A stretch of 64,000 nucleotides of DNA. Source: an uncultured Desulfuromonas sp. (GTDB taxonomy: Bacteria > Desulfobacterota > Desulfuromonadia > Desulfuromonadales > Desulfuromonadaceae). The notes beneath the pieces were generated by a model, which saw nothing but the letters and a program-made list of their open reading frames with translations, was not told the DNA's origin and searched no databases. The stretch lies in contig NZ_OY787469.1 in the NCBI RefSeq assembly GCF_963678835.1, positions 2,914,001 through 2,978,000 on the forward strand, written 5' to 3'. The stretch's first letter is position 1. The number at the start of each line of letters is the position of its first letter. Positions 1 through 7,550 of the stretch are shown piece by piece. The position numbers and the translations under genes were made by a program.

Positions 1-3000
1 ACCGAATCTGGTGATTTGGTCAGCTTCCCTCACCATGTGCTGTTTGATCATATTGCTGGCCGTTTTCATCTAGAGTGGGACCAACCAGAAGCCTTGATAA
101 CACAACTCAATGGCAATACTTCGATTGCACTTATTCTAGCGCCAGCACTTCGCTTTGCTGTCGAGCGCCTTTGGCGTACCGACAAAAATACAGGGCACCC
201 CCTAAGCTGGCAGTTGGCAGCAGGTATTTTCTCGGAGAGCAACGTCGACCCGGTGCTTGGGAACGTTACGTTACGGACCATCACCGAAAACATTGAGAAC
301 GAACAAGATATCGCCGGGCTGACAACAATTATCGCCACATCGGCGAATAATCCCACACTTACTGCACTCATGAGAACTCTGGCTAGTTTTGCAGCAATGG
401 ATATTGAAATGGTCCGTCCTGGCACCGTTTATTGTGCCATTGCATGGGCCCGCATTGCCGAAGCACTTGTTGCGACCAATGAGCATGCACTAGCCCATCC
501 GGCACGAGTCCTTCTTTTTGCACTTTTCAAACATTCAGACTTAGAAAATGCCGCACTGTTACACATCTTTGGCCATGCATCGCGCCAGCTACTTGAATTT
601 GCATGGCAGTCTACTCCACCACTGGTCTCACTCAGTGATGACGCCATACGGTTTGTTGGCAAAAGCTTCGCTTCAGATCCGGACGCATCACGTGCATTAC
701 TTAGCCGTATCCTGCAGGACCCGCACTTTTCTCTACATGCTGACCATGAAGCGACATGGCTTGCTGAGCAAATCATACCGATCACTCACGCTGATCCCGA
801 GTTTTCTGTCGATATATATACAGCCCTCTACAGTCAAACAATTAATGACAACTCAGCTTCATGGCTTGGAGGACAACCCAGTCGAATTTTCTCACTTTCA
901 TCTAACCGACGACAAGACTATGAACATTCCCGCTGGGAACTCGGCACAGCTATGGGCAAAGTTCTGGAGATATCCCCCAGTCATGGTACTCGTGCGTTAA
1001 TCAATGCTTTAATCGGTAAGACAATAACAGAATATATTGGAATCAATCGCGACCCAGAGAATATTTATCTCGGCTGCACGGAAATTGAGCTCAGAGGTCA
1101 TTATTTTACATACGACTCTTGGCACGAAAAAGACGATGATTCTCCAAGGCGTAAAGATGATTTGCTTGAAAACTATGAGCTTTTCCTACGTAACTGTAGT
1201 CCTGAGCACTTTAAGATTAGTGTAGAAGAAGCCTCACGAGACTACACCTGCGCCCCTGTTTTGGCCCGGATTTTCGGTATTGGGAGCGAACGTATTGAAG
1301 AAGTAGGAGACTTTCTCTGGCCCCTTATCCAACATTCAGACGTTTTTGAGAATAGTGCTATTTCCCGGGAGACGATTCGCTTTCTTGTTTCGGCTTGGCC
1401 GTCGCGCACACGTGAAGATCGAATTCAATTCGAAACAATGGCTCTCAACGAGACGCGTTTTTCTGACAAAGATGATTTACATCGATGGCATCGAACCCTT
1501 AGTAAATTTTTTGCACAAGTAGAGGAAGACTTGCTCGAACTGGAGGCAATGAGGGAACTGCGCAATTCACTCAAAACTGCGGGATTTCATACTGATAATA
1601 CGCGAATCCGTAAAACTGAGAATAGCGAATACAATTCTAGTGATTACATGCGAGAAGAGTTACGCAGAACGGGTATCGATATAGACACCGGCCCCAACCG
1701 CTTGGTGATCGACTCATCCGATGAACTCAAAGACCATCTTGATCGCATATCATCCGATAGTTCAACTTTTGAATTCGCAGCATTATGGAGAGATATAACA
1801 ACGCTATTGACACTGCTTGACGCAAATCCTGGATTGCATGAGCAAATAGATCGTTCAGCTTGGATCATTGTTGCTAATGCTACAGAGATGGTCGCTTCAA
1901 ATCCGAATTACGAGCCCGGAGTTGATGGGCTACCAGAAGTTACCTCTGTCTTTGCAATACTCCAAAGATTATCTTTGAGCCGCTATCCCGAACCAAGTGA
2001 GCCTGAACATTTAGGAAATATGGGCGTACGTGGCTATGCAGCAGAAGCTTGGGTAGCATTAGCTCAACGCTTTGCAGGGGAATATCCTTTAATCGTGGAC
2101 CACCTTGAGGAAATTCTTGTAGATCCTGTGCCATCTGTCCGCCTTCAGGTAGCACAGGATCTTCAAGTCATCTGTGAAGCTGCACCCGACCGTATGTGGT
2201 CAATGGCCGAACGATTCGTGACTCATGAAATGAACATCAGAGTCCTTGCCTCATACCTTTCGCGTTCAATGCGGCTTTTTAGTGAATCCACTCCAGAGCG
2301 TTGCGAAGGGCTATTAGGTATTGTCAAAGAACGTCTTAACAATGACCTATGTCCCGGTCAAGACGGTCGCGACCTTATCCAAAATGCGCTCGGCAGTTGG
2401 GTCGCACAGTTATACGTCGCACAAGGACGAGAGCTGATGCACACTTGGCTAGAGGAGTGGGCAGTGGCACCCCAGCTCTTTAGCTCTTTACTTAAATCAC
2501 TAGCTTCATCACTAAGGGCCGTGCTTTTCTACCGTTATCAGCCCGAAGCAAGAAACCAAGATCGTGCAATATGTGACCGCGCCCAGGAAAGCTTGTCGTT
2601 CATCATCACGCAAGCAATTAGGGTCTCAGACCAAGCCTACCGTGAGCACTCATCCGATTTAATTGAGGAAGAAAATCAGCTAATCGTAGAGCGATATAAA
2701 GCTGCAGAAAAGGTCATTCACCACGTTATGGACCAATTTTATTTTGGATCCGGTGCGTATAAAGGGGAAAATATGGATAGTCCGGGATTGCCTGATTCGA
2801 ATGCGATGTCGCTTTTTCTTGCTGATTACAACGATATCCTTGCACAGCTTGCACGTTCTCACGAACCGGCAACACTCCACGAACTCATCGAACTCTATGA
2901 ATTTTTAATTCCCAGCGATCCAGTTGCGGTGTTTGATGCCATCCACAATATACTGCATGGTAGAGGTGAAGAGGAAGGATACCACTATGAAAGTCTTGGG

Positions 3001-3168
3001 AACTCGGCGGTCGTGCGGATAGTAAAACGTTATATTGCAGACCACCGGGTAATATTCGAAAATGAAGACCGACGCGACAAACTTCTCTCAATCCTCCAAC
3101 TCTTTTCCAAGGTCGGATGGCGAGATTCTCTGAGGCTTCTTTACGAACTTCCAGACCTACTACGCTAA
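1..3168 (+). CDS. C-terminal part of a very large protein, possibly a STAND-type ATPase (5' end outside window)
   Basis: The reading frame is already open at base 1 and runs 1,055 codons to a TAA, so only the C-terminal part is visible. A TTG at 16 is the first possible internal start, but no ribosome-binding site precedes it. Near the left edge the block FPHHVLFDHIAGRF resembles the short conserved segment that closes the ATPase module of many very large STAND/NACHT-like bacterial proteins. The rest reads as mainly alpha-helical, with HEAT/ARM-like stretches (for example around residues 695-760, VDPVPSVRLQVAQDL). That architecture is common in island-borne defence and sensor proteins, but no Walker motif lies inside the window, so the function is inference. 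An unknown small gene follows 8 bp downstream. It is in the accessory block next to tRNA-Leu. Confidence 0.6.
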   Translation, partial: TESGDLVSFPHHVLFDHIAGRFHLEWDQPEALITQLNGNTSIALILAPALRFAVERLWRTDKNTGHPLSWQLAAGIFSESNVDPVLGNVTLRTITENIENEQDIAGLTTIIATSANNPTLTALMRTLASFAAMDIEMVRPGTVYCAIAWARIAEALVATNEHALAHPARVLLFALFKHSDLENAALLHIFGHASRQLLEFAWQSTPPLVSLSDDAIRFVGKSFASDPDASRALLSRILQDPHFSLHADHEATWLAEQIIPITHADPEFSVDIYTALYSQTINDNSASWLGGQPSRIFSLSSNRRQDYEHSRWELGTAMGKVLEISPSHGTRALINALIGKTITEYIGINRDPENIYLGCTEIELRGHYFTYDSWHEKDDDSPRRKDDLLENYELFLRNCSPEHFKISVEEASRDYTCAPVLARIFGIGSERIEEVGDFLWPLIQHSDVFENSAISRETIRFLVSAWPSRTREDRIQFETMALNETRFSDKDDLHRWHRTLSKFFAQVEEDLLELEAMRELRNSLKTAGFHTDNTRIRKTENSEYNSSDYMREELRRTGIDIDTGPNRLVIDSSDELKDHLDRISSDSSTFEFAALWRDITTLLTLLDANPGLHEQIDRSAWIIVANATEMVASNPNYEPGVDGLPEVTSVFAILQRLSLSRYPEPSEPEHLGNMGVRGYAAEAWVALAQRFAGEYPLIVDHLEEILVDPVPSVRLQVAQDLQVICEAAPDRMWSMAERFVTHEMNIRVLASYLSRSMRLFSESTPERCEGLLGIVKERLNNDLCPGQDGRDLIQNALGSWVAQLYVAQGRELMHTWLEEWAVAPQLFSSLLKSLASSLRAVLFYRYQPEARNQDRAICDRAQESLSFIITQAIRVSDQAYREHSSDLIEEENQLIVERYKAAEKVIHHVMDQFYFGSGAYKGENMDSPGLPDSNAMSLFLADYNDILAQLARSHEPATLHELIELYEFLIPSDPVAVFDAIHNILHGRGEEEGYHYESLGNSAVVRIVKRYIADHRVIFENEDRRDKLLSILQLFSKVGWRDSLRLLYELPDLLR

Positions 3169-3176
3169 AACTACAC

Positions 3177-3563
3177 ATGAAACAAATAAACATCCCCTCC
3201 CCGGAAGGATCGAGAAAAGCGATGTCAAGATTCAGTGAAAGATACTATATACTCTGTATCATACTTCCCAATGACCCTGCAGGATTTAACGTCCATCCAG
3301 CAGATCGAAGTGTATCCATCAGCCCCAACTTGCGACTATCAACTTCAAAAGAAGCTCGATTGGAATCTAAAGGATTAGCTGAAAAATTCCTAGAGACTTG
3401 TCTTCCGATCTTCAAAAATCGTTATGGAAAAGACATCCATGTTTTTATCTCAGAAGTTTTCTTTTCTCCCCAAAAAAGATTTTTGGATCGTATCGCAAAA
3501 GATTCCGAGTTGGTAAAAGCTCGACTAGCTGAAGGAAAATTCTCCCCAACTTGGAAGCCTTAA
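3177..3563 (+). CDS. Small protein of unknown function (128 aa)
   Basis: ATG 3177 lies 8 bp after the stop of the large upstream gene, suggesting co-transcription, but has no visible ribosome-binding site. An in-frame ATG at 3222, about 12 bp after GGAAGGA, would give 114 aa and may be the true start. The predicted protein is mixed hydrophilic/hydrophobic with no signal peptide, no cysteine pattern and no family I recognise; its C-terminal half (LARLAEGKF-like, Lys/Arg-rich helices) looks globular. As the second gene of the unit it could be a partner of the large protein, but nothing in its sequence proves this. It could also be a fragment. Confidence 0.4.
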   Translation: MKQINIPSPEGSRKAMSRFSERYYILCIILPNDPAGFNVHPADRSVSISPNLRLSTSKEARLESKGLAEKFLETCLPIFKNRYGKDIHVFISEVFFSPQKRFLDRIAKDSELVKARLAEGKFSPTWKP

Positions 3564-3637
3564 GATTCTTCAGGCCATTCCTCTTTGAGTTTAGCTTCAA
3601 AATCGGCGAGGATCTCACCCAAAAAATCAGTAAATAT

Positions 3638-3656
3638 CCCCCGGTCAAACCGGGGG
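3638..3656. repeat. GC-rich perfect hairpin (copy 1)
   Basis: CCCCCGGT, a 3-base loop, then ACCGGGGG. A near-identical hairpin lies at 3769-3787. Such CCCCCGG hairpins often accompany IS200/IS605-type or REP-like mobile sequences; that assignment is inference. Confidence 0.6.
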
Positions 3657-3660
3657 CTTT

Positions 3661-3699
3661 AGTGATTGCTATCCCCTCAAAGGGGCTTTAACGCAATCA
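3661..3699. repeat. Nested inverted repeat between the two GC-rich hairpins
   Basis: GTGATTGC pairs with GCAATCAC and encloses a second stem, CCCCT/AGGGG. Together with the hairpins at 3638 and 3769 it makes a roughly 150-bp structured block with no sign of its own coding, probably a remnant of mobile DNA. Confidence 0.5.
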
Positions 3700-4030
3700 C
3701 AAAAGTCAAAAACACAAAACCCGGTGACGGGGTGGAGCATAATCCAGGAACCGTCAAACTATTAGGGTCCCCCGGCAAAGCCGGGGGATTACTTTTCGTA
3801 TTTAGGAACTTGTCATGGTCTTTGCTAAACAAAGAAGCAAGCCTGCGGAGAGTTTCGGCATTACGTTGTTCAAGCTTGATCAAAGCAAAGCTTTTATCAC
3901 CTTCTTGGTCGAGATAAGACAGGCAGGCATCACGTACCACTGCAGATCTATTGCTTTTAGTTTTTTGTGCGTGTAGGTCAATCAGGGCCAGAACCTCACT
4001 CGTAAAATTAATCGTCGCATGTCGAGCCAT
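3677..4030 (-). CDS. Ribbon-helix-helix (CopG/Arc-like) DNA-binding protein, 3' end probably replaced
   Basis: The first 75 or so residues read as a ribbon-helix-helix protein: a beta strand (ATINFTSEVLALIDLHA), then NRSAVVRDACLSYLDQE typical of the two RHH helices, then a helical arm. Such proteins bind DNA as dimers and are commonly plasmid/island regulators or antitoxins. The start ATG 4030 has a strong AAGGAG site 9 bp upstream. The last 35 or so residues (from about NTKSNPPALPGDP) are encoded by the hairpin-rich block at 3657-3790 and look non-native, so I think the original C-terminus was lost to an insertion and the frame is open by chance. No toxin partner is recognisable next to it. 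Confidence 0.65.
   Translation of the reverse strand: MARHATINFTSEVLALIDLHAQKTKSNRSAVVRDACLSYLDQEGDKSFALIKLEQRNAETLRRLASLFSKDHDKFLNTKSNPPALPGDPNSLTVPGLCSTPSPGFVFLTFVIALKPL
3769..3787. repeat. GC-rich perfect hairpin (copy 2)
   Basis: CCCCCGGC, AAA, GCCGGGGG. It lies inside the apparent C-terminal codons of the RHH gene and so marks where foreign sequence replaced the native 3' end. Related to the hairpin at 3638. Confidence 0.6.
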
Positions 4031-4220
4031 GTTTTTTCACTCCTTAGAACAAAAGACTGATATGTCGTTTATCTAATAATTCTAGTAAAACGGTCCAAAA
4101 TAATAACAAAACAAGTAATCAATATTCATCTGCGTGTCCTTTCAAAATGTCACAATTACATGGCATAACAAACTCAATTCAAACGGTGTCTTTACACCAC
4201 AAACAAAAAGGAGTTATGTC

Positions 4221-4319
4221 ATGAAAAACATTTTCTATTCAAAACCACCCAACGCCCCGAGTGGCACAGGAAAACCATCAGGAGGAGGAAGAGGAAACAA
4301 TCCACCAAAAGGAAAATAG
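4221..4319 (+). CDS. 32-residue Gly/Pro/Lys-rich peptide of unknown function
   Basis: ATG 4221 follows an excellent ribosome-binding site (AAGGAG, 8-base spacing), and the frame gives 32 residues: a short MKNIFYSKPPNAP head and a SGTGKPSGGGRGNNPPKGK tail with no acidic residue. It is very basic and probably unstructured. The coding region ends just before a perfect hairpin terminator at 4365-4394, so this is a tidy one-gene unit. It converges on the 373-residue HTH-like gene on the opposite strand. Peptides of this size next to an HTH protein can be signals, ligands or tiny toxins, but I recognise no family and make no functional claim. A longer in-frame start at 4134 exists but lacks a ribosome-binding site. 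Confidence 0.55.
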   Translation: MKNIFYSKPPNAPSGTGKPSGGGRGNNPPKGK

Positions 4320-4364
4320 TCCACCTAAACAATTAAAAAAGCAGTTAAACAGTGACAAATACGT

Positions 4365-4394
4365 GGAGGTGGTCTAAAAGACCACCTCCTTTTT
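4365..4394. terminator. Bidirectional intrinsic terminator
   Basis: GGAGGTGGTC, loop TAAAA, GACCACCTCC, then T5: a perfect 10-bp stem. On the minus strand it is followed by an A/T-rich tract, and the stop codon of the 373-residue gene (4374-4376) sits at its loop. It therefore ends both the plus-strand peptide transcript and the minus-strand gene. Confidence 0.85.
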
Positions 4395-5495
4395 CATGAA
4401 TTCCATATGCTTATCGAATCGACTCTGGTAAGTCCCCATAAGCTCAAATAAATCATACTCCCGGAAATACTTTTTCCCTTCCTCAAGAAGTCTATCTAGA
4501 ACAAGCACCCCTGCATAAACATCTTTCATAGAGGTCATATAATCTTCAAGATCTTCATCCCGTTTCTGAACTTCGGCAGCAGTAGCGTACAGCCCCTTTG
4601 CCAACTTCCCAATAGTCTCAAAACTCGCACGCTTTCCCTCGTTAAAATAACGCTGAATTTGCTTTTCAAGCGCATCAGAAGAGATAAAATCCTGTTCCGA
4701 CTCGTCTTCGTCAGAAATCCCATCTTCATAAAAGTCTATAAACATAGCCTCCAAAATGTCTTTACGAGAGTTTAAACCCAGGGATTTTGTCCAGAGCTTA
4801 AAAAAACGCATTGAAGGACTGATTTCACTATTACCATCATTTGGAAGTGTCCTAACCAAGACAGATCTATGATCTAAACAATGGCTAAACAGGTATTCAG
4901 ATTCGGCATATGAAAGGAGATGGAGAACACCTTCAAACAAGAGCCCGGGAAGTAGCTTCCGTATTTGGTCAATCGTTTCTACTTTCTCAATCTGCGCAAT
5001 ACTCCCCTCTAAATCATCACAATAGAACGGAACGACTTCATCTATAAGATATTGCTTATAAAATGACAAACGAGATTCACAAGAATTGCCCTCAAGAAGC
5101 TTTTGAAATGCGAGGTCTCTTGAAGCAAGGTTCTCAATCAAACCAAGAGTCTTTGGCAAAAATGGAAGTGAGCTATTTTCCTTTTTAACCCTCTGACTAA
5201 AAACCATCCAACTGATCGCGGCTTCTGGTGGGCTAGAAAAATTGTCGAACAGATCAACATCTTGGTCTTTTAGGAAATCTCGGATTTTGCGCTCTGAAGC
5301 ATAAGAAAACCTTTTTTTGGATAAACAATCTGACACTCTACGAGGAGAACAACCCGCCATTTTTGCAATATCTTTGTGAAGCTGGGTTTTATAGGGCACT
5401 TTCCAAAAATCATCAAAAAGTGCGCCCACACTTAACATCAGAAACAATTCGAATCCCTTTCTTCCAAACACGTCAAACCGACCATAAACCCTCAT
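4374..5495 (-). CDS. 373-aa protein with N-terminal HTH-like segment, unknown function
   Basis: Residues 35-85 contain a helix-turn-helix-like pattern (LHKDIAKMAGCSPRRVSDCL followed by a Lys/Arg-rich helix), consistent with DNA binding. The remaining 290 or so residues are predicted mostly helical and acidic, with no transmembrane segment, and match no family I can name. HTH plus a long helical domain is the architecture of peptide- or ligand-sensing regulators such as Rgg/PlcR types, but TPR consensus residues are not obvious. No good ribosome-binding site precedes ATG 5495; an internal Met around residue 20 (MLSVGALFDD) is an alternative start. It converges with the 32-residue peptide gene and shares its terminator. 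Low GC compared with the core genes suggests acquisition. Confidence 0.6.
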   Translation of the reverse strand: MRVYGRFDVFGRKGFELFLMLSVGALFDDFWKVPYKTQLHKDIAKMAGCSPRRVSDCLSKKRFSYASERKIRDFLKDQDVDLFDNFSSPPEAAISWMVFSQRVKKENSSLPFLPKTLGLIENLASRDLAFQKLLEGNSCESRLSFYKQYLIDEVVPFYCDDLEGSIAQIEKVETIDQIRKLLPGLLFEGVLHLLSYAESEYLFSHCLDHRSVLVRTLPNDGNSEISPSMRFFKLWTKSLGLNSRKDILEAMFIDFYEDGISDEDESEQDFISSDALEKQIQRYFNEGKRASFETIGKLAKGLYATAAEVQKRDEDLEDYMTSMKDVYAGVLVLDRLLEEGKKYFREYDLFELMGTYQSRFDKHMEFMKKEVVF

Positions 5496-5719
5496 TGCGA
5501 TTTTTGAGCTTGAAGAAGTTCCTCAAAAACTTAAAAAAGCCCACGATGCATTTGATAATCACAACTAAAAAGACCACGTTGGTTGAGGCCATTAAAAAAG
5601 CAATTGCTGTTTCTAAACTCGCAAAGAACATTGTGCCCAAGTTGGCTAGGTGTCTTGGTTCAGCGTGAATTGGAGAATTGCCTCGTTTGAGTTAGACTAC
5701 TCGAACGGAGAAATTCACC

Positions 5720-6028
5720 ATGCGAAAAAAACGTAAAAATTACACGGCTCAAGAGAAAGTTGCCATTCTCAAGCGCCACCTTGTTGATCAAACACCGGTC
5801 TCAAACCTGTGTGATGAATATCAGCTTCAGCCCACGGTTTTTTACCGCTGGCAGAAGGAGTTTTTCGAGAACGGTGCCGCCGCTTTCGAAAAAGACAACT
5901 CTCGCCGAAAAAAGGCTGAGGAGAAACGCATTGCCCAGCTCGAAGCCAAGCTGCAAACCAAGAACGAAGTTCTCTCGGAACTGATGGAAGAACACGTTCA
6001 GTTAAAAAAGGAACTTGGGGAACTCTGA
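5720..6028 (+). CDS. IS3-family transposase OrfA
   Basis: 102 aa. An N-terminal HTH of the HTH_8/InsE type (YTAQEKVAILKRHLVD to QPTVFYRWQKEFFENG, residues 8-52) is followed by a leucine-zipper-like coiled coil (LEAKLQTKNEVLSELMEEH). It binds the terminal repeats and is made alone or as the N-terminal part of the OrfAB transposase. The stop lies 18 bp after an A6G tract (6004-6010) in the correct phase for -1 slippage into OrfB. Confidence 0.9.
   Translation: MRKKRKNYTAQEKVAILKRHLVDQTPVSNLCDEYQLQPTVFYRWQKEFFENGAAAFEKDNSRRKKAEEKRIAQLEAKLQTKNEVLSELMEEHVQLKKELGEL
6004..6010 (+). promoter_or_regulatory. A6G slippery heptamer for programmed -1 frameshift
   Basis: A AAA AAG in the OrfA frame, 16-18 bp before the OrfA stop. 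OrfB is open in the -1 frame from here onwards (reading G-T-W-G-T-L-K-A-S-W before the first internal start), and a GGGGA/TCCCC stem possibility follows. This is the classic IS3 arrangement for making OrfAB. Confidence 0.75.
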
Positions 6029-6063
6029 AAGCGTCTTGGGTCCCCCATGATATTCGCGATGCC

Positions 6064-7068
6064 GTGGTTGACTTCGTCAAGCGCTGGACAAAGCGCACCG
6101 GCATTGCAGTGACGCGCATCATCGGCTGGCTGGGCCTGGCTGTCAGTAAATTCTATAATTGGCAGCAGCGCTACGGCAAAGTCAACGAGCACAACGCCCT
6201 GATCCCCCGCGATTTCTGGCTGGAAGAGTGGGAGAAGCAGGCGATCATCAAATTCTATCAGCACACGCCTCAGGAGGGCTACCGCCGTCTGACGTTCATG
6301 ATGCTCGATCAGGATATTGTTGCCGTCAGCCCCAGCAGCGTCTATCGTGTTCTAAGTACCGCCGGACTACTCAGGCGCTGGAACGGCAAACAATCAAAAA
6401 AAGGGACCGGTTTTGTCCAGCCGCTCAGGCCCCATGAACATTGGCATATTGATATTTCCTACATCAATATCCGAGGCACCTTTTATTATCTGTGCTGCCT
6501 GCTGGACGGCTGTAGCCGCTACATCGTCCACTGGGAGTTGCGCGAGGCGATGACTGAGGCAGATGTGGAAATTATTTTGCAGCGGGCCCGGGAAAAGTAT
6601 CCCGCCGCCACACCGAGGATTATTTCCGACAATGGCCCTCAATTCATCGCCAAGGACTTCAAAGAGTTTATCCGGGTAGCAGGCATGACGCATGTGCGGA
6701 CATCGCCTTTTTACCCACAAAGCAATGGCAAGTTGGAACGTTTCCACGCTACCATTAAGCAGGAATGCATTCGCCCGAAGGTTCCGCTGTCGCTTGATGA
6801 AGCCAGAAAGCAAGTTGCGGACTACATCCGCTATTACAACGACGAACGACTGCACAGTGCGCTGGGCTACGTGGCTCCCAAAATCAAACTCGAAGGCCGG
6901 GAAAAACAAATCTTCAAAGAACGAGACAGCAAGCTCGAAGCAGCACGAGAAGCACGAAAGCAAAAACGGCGGCTGGAAAAACTCCGGCCCGCCCAACACC
7001 ATAGCGTCCCGGAAAGGGAAACTTTTAACCCACTAACTCAACAGGGCTGTTTTTCCAATTCCGACTGA
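6064..7068 (+). CDS. IS3-family transposase OrfB (DDE integrase domain)
   Basis: 334 aa from a GTG, although the functional product is probably the OrfAB fusion entered by frameshift at 6004-6010. An HTH_21-like N-terminal part (GYRRLTFMMLDQD) is followed by an rve integrase core: first Asp in HWHIDISYINI, second Asp in IISDNGPQFIA, and Glu in SNGKLERFHATIKQE, so the DDE triad is complete. A basic C-terminal tail (EAAREARKQKRRLEKL) follows. The frame has no interruption and the element may be functional. Confidence 0.9.
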   Translation: MVDFVKRWTKRTGIAVTRIIGWLGLAVSKFYNWQQRYGKVNEHNALIPRDFWLEEWEKQAIIKFYQHTPQEGYRRLTFMMLDQDIVAVSPSSVYRVLSTAGLLRRWNGKQSKKGTGFVQPLRPHEHWHIDISYINIRGTFYYLCCLLDGCSRYIVHWELREAMTEADVEIILQRAREKYPAATPRIISDNGPQFIAKDFKEFIRVAGMTHVRTSPFYPQSNGKLERFHATIKQECIRPKVPLSLDEARKQVADYIRYYNDERLHSALGYVAPKIKLEGREKQIFKERDSKLEAAREARKQKRRLEKLRPAQHHSVPERETFNPLTQQGCFSNSD

Positions 7069-7171
7069 GGCAAAACACAGTCCCGCGTCTAATACGTGCA
7101 CGCAGTGCTCCAACAGATACATGCAGCACCTCTGCTGCGTCCTCAATTGTCATCAGGTTTGCGCTTGTCAT
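7069..7171 (-). pseudogene. Truncated excisionase/AlpA-type HTH gene, cut by the IS3 element
   Basis: Read on the minus strand from ATG 7171, with an AGGAG ribosome-binding site 8 bp upstream, the codons give about 34 residues (NLMTIEDAAEVLHVSV then GALRARIRRGTV). This is the HTH_17/MerR-like fold used by excisionases and AlpA-like regulators of integrative elements. The frame then runs into the right end of the IS3 element at 7068. No continuation of the gene is recognisable on the other side of the IS (bases 5496-5659), so a deletion probably accompanied the insertion. Too short to be called by length alone, but the start site and fold are convincing. Confidence 0.65.
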
Positions 7172-7374
7172 CAGTTAAGTCTCCTTTTTTTGTGTTGGTG
7201 TATGTAGTTGCTAACTGCGAGACAAGCGTAACCTGCTAATTGACAATTTTTGCCCCCGAGAAGCACGGATTTTCCGCGCTTTTAAAAGGAAAGCCCTAAA
7301 TATTGATAAATACCAACCAGCAACGCACACTAAATGACACACTATTACCATAAATGGTTTTCCGGTTTTGTTAA

Positions 7375-7393
7375 TGGGACACTAAAGTGGACA
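7375..7393. repeat. Direct repeat, copy 1
   Basis: TGGGACACTAAAGTGGACA; differs by one base from the copy at 7440-7458, 65 bp away. A weaker, partial match (AGTACAGTGGAGT) lies between them. The spacing near a tRNA 3' end resembles arm-type recombinase sites; this is inference. Confidence 0.6.
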
Positions 7394-7439
7394 ACAATTT
7401 TGTATTTCTCAGTACAGTGGAGTTTAAATAGTAGACGCT

Positions 7440-7458
7440 TGGGACACTACAGTGGACA
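7440..7458. repeat. Direct repeat, copy 2
   Basis: TGGGACACTACAGTGGACA, 18 of 19 identical to copy 1. It is followed by ACTGTCCCA, a partial inverted copy. Confidence 0.6.
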
Positions 7459-7507
7459 CTTAACTGTCCCAAAAGCTTTTCAAAGAGATTTTCAGGGAAA
7501 GAAAAGA

Positions 7508-7550
7508 AAAAGAGCCAAACCAGTTAACATACTGATTTGGCTCTTATTTT
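7508..7550 (-). terminator. Intrinsic terminator of tRNA-Leu
   Basis: On the minus strand AGAGCCAAATCAG pairs with CTGGTTTGGCTCT (one mismatch) and is followed by a run of T, immediately 3' of the tRNA. Confidence 0.8.

Larger units (their letters stand above)
5660..7068 (+). mobile_element. IS3-family insertion sequence, apparently intact
   Basis: Imperfect terminal inverted repeats are visible: left end TCAGCGTGAATTGGAGAA and right end (reverse complement) TCAGTCGGAATTGGAAAA, sharing TCAG and GAATTGGA. Inside are two consecutive overlapping-frame genes, OrfA (HTH) and OrfB (DDE integrase), joined by an A6G slippery signal. About 1.4 kb, the usual IS3 length. No clean target duplication could be read. 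On the right side it has cut an HTH gene (7069-7171). Confidence 0.85.
7172..7507. other. Non-coding, AT-rich stretch between HTH fragment and tRNA terminator, with direct repeats
   Basis: No credible gene. It contains the promoter side of the truncated HTH gene and two 19-bp near-identical direct repeats (7375-7393 and 7440-7458). Its position at the tRNA-Leu 3' side suits a former attachment region of an integrative element. Confidence 0.5.

Noticed and set aside
4134..4220. In-frame N-terminal extension of the 32-residue peptide from ATG 4134
   Set aside because: No ribosome-binding site there, whereas ATG 4221 has an ideal one.
5496..5659. Plus-strand reading resembling the C-terminal tail of a DNA methylase (VPQKLKKAHDAFDN) and a downstream Lys-rich frame
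   Set aside because: Only about 20 residues before a stop, with no upstream frame; too short to name. The region is between the 373-aa gene and the IS left end and may simply be debris.
6394..7002. 202-codon minus-strand open frame opposite IS3 OrfB
   Set aside because: It is a shadow of OrfB codon use; no start site and no family features.
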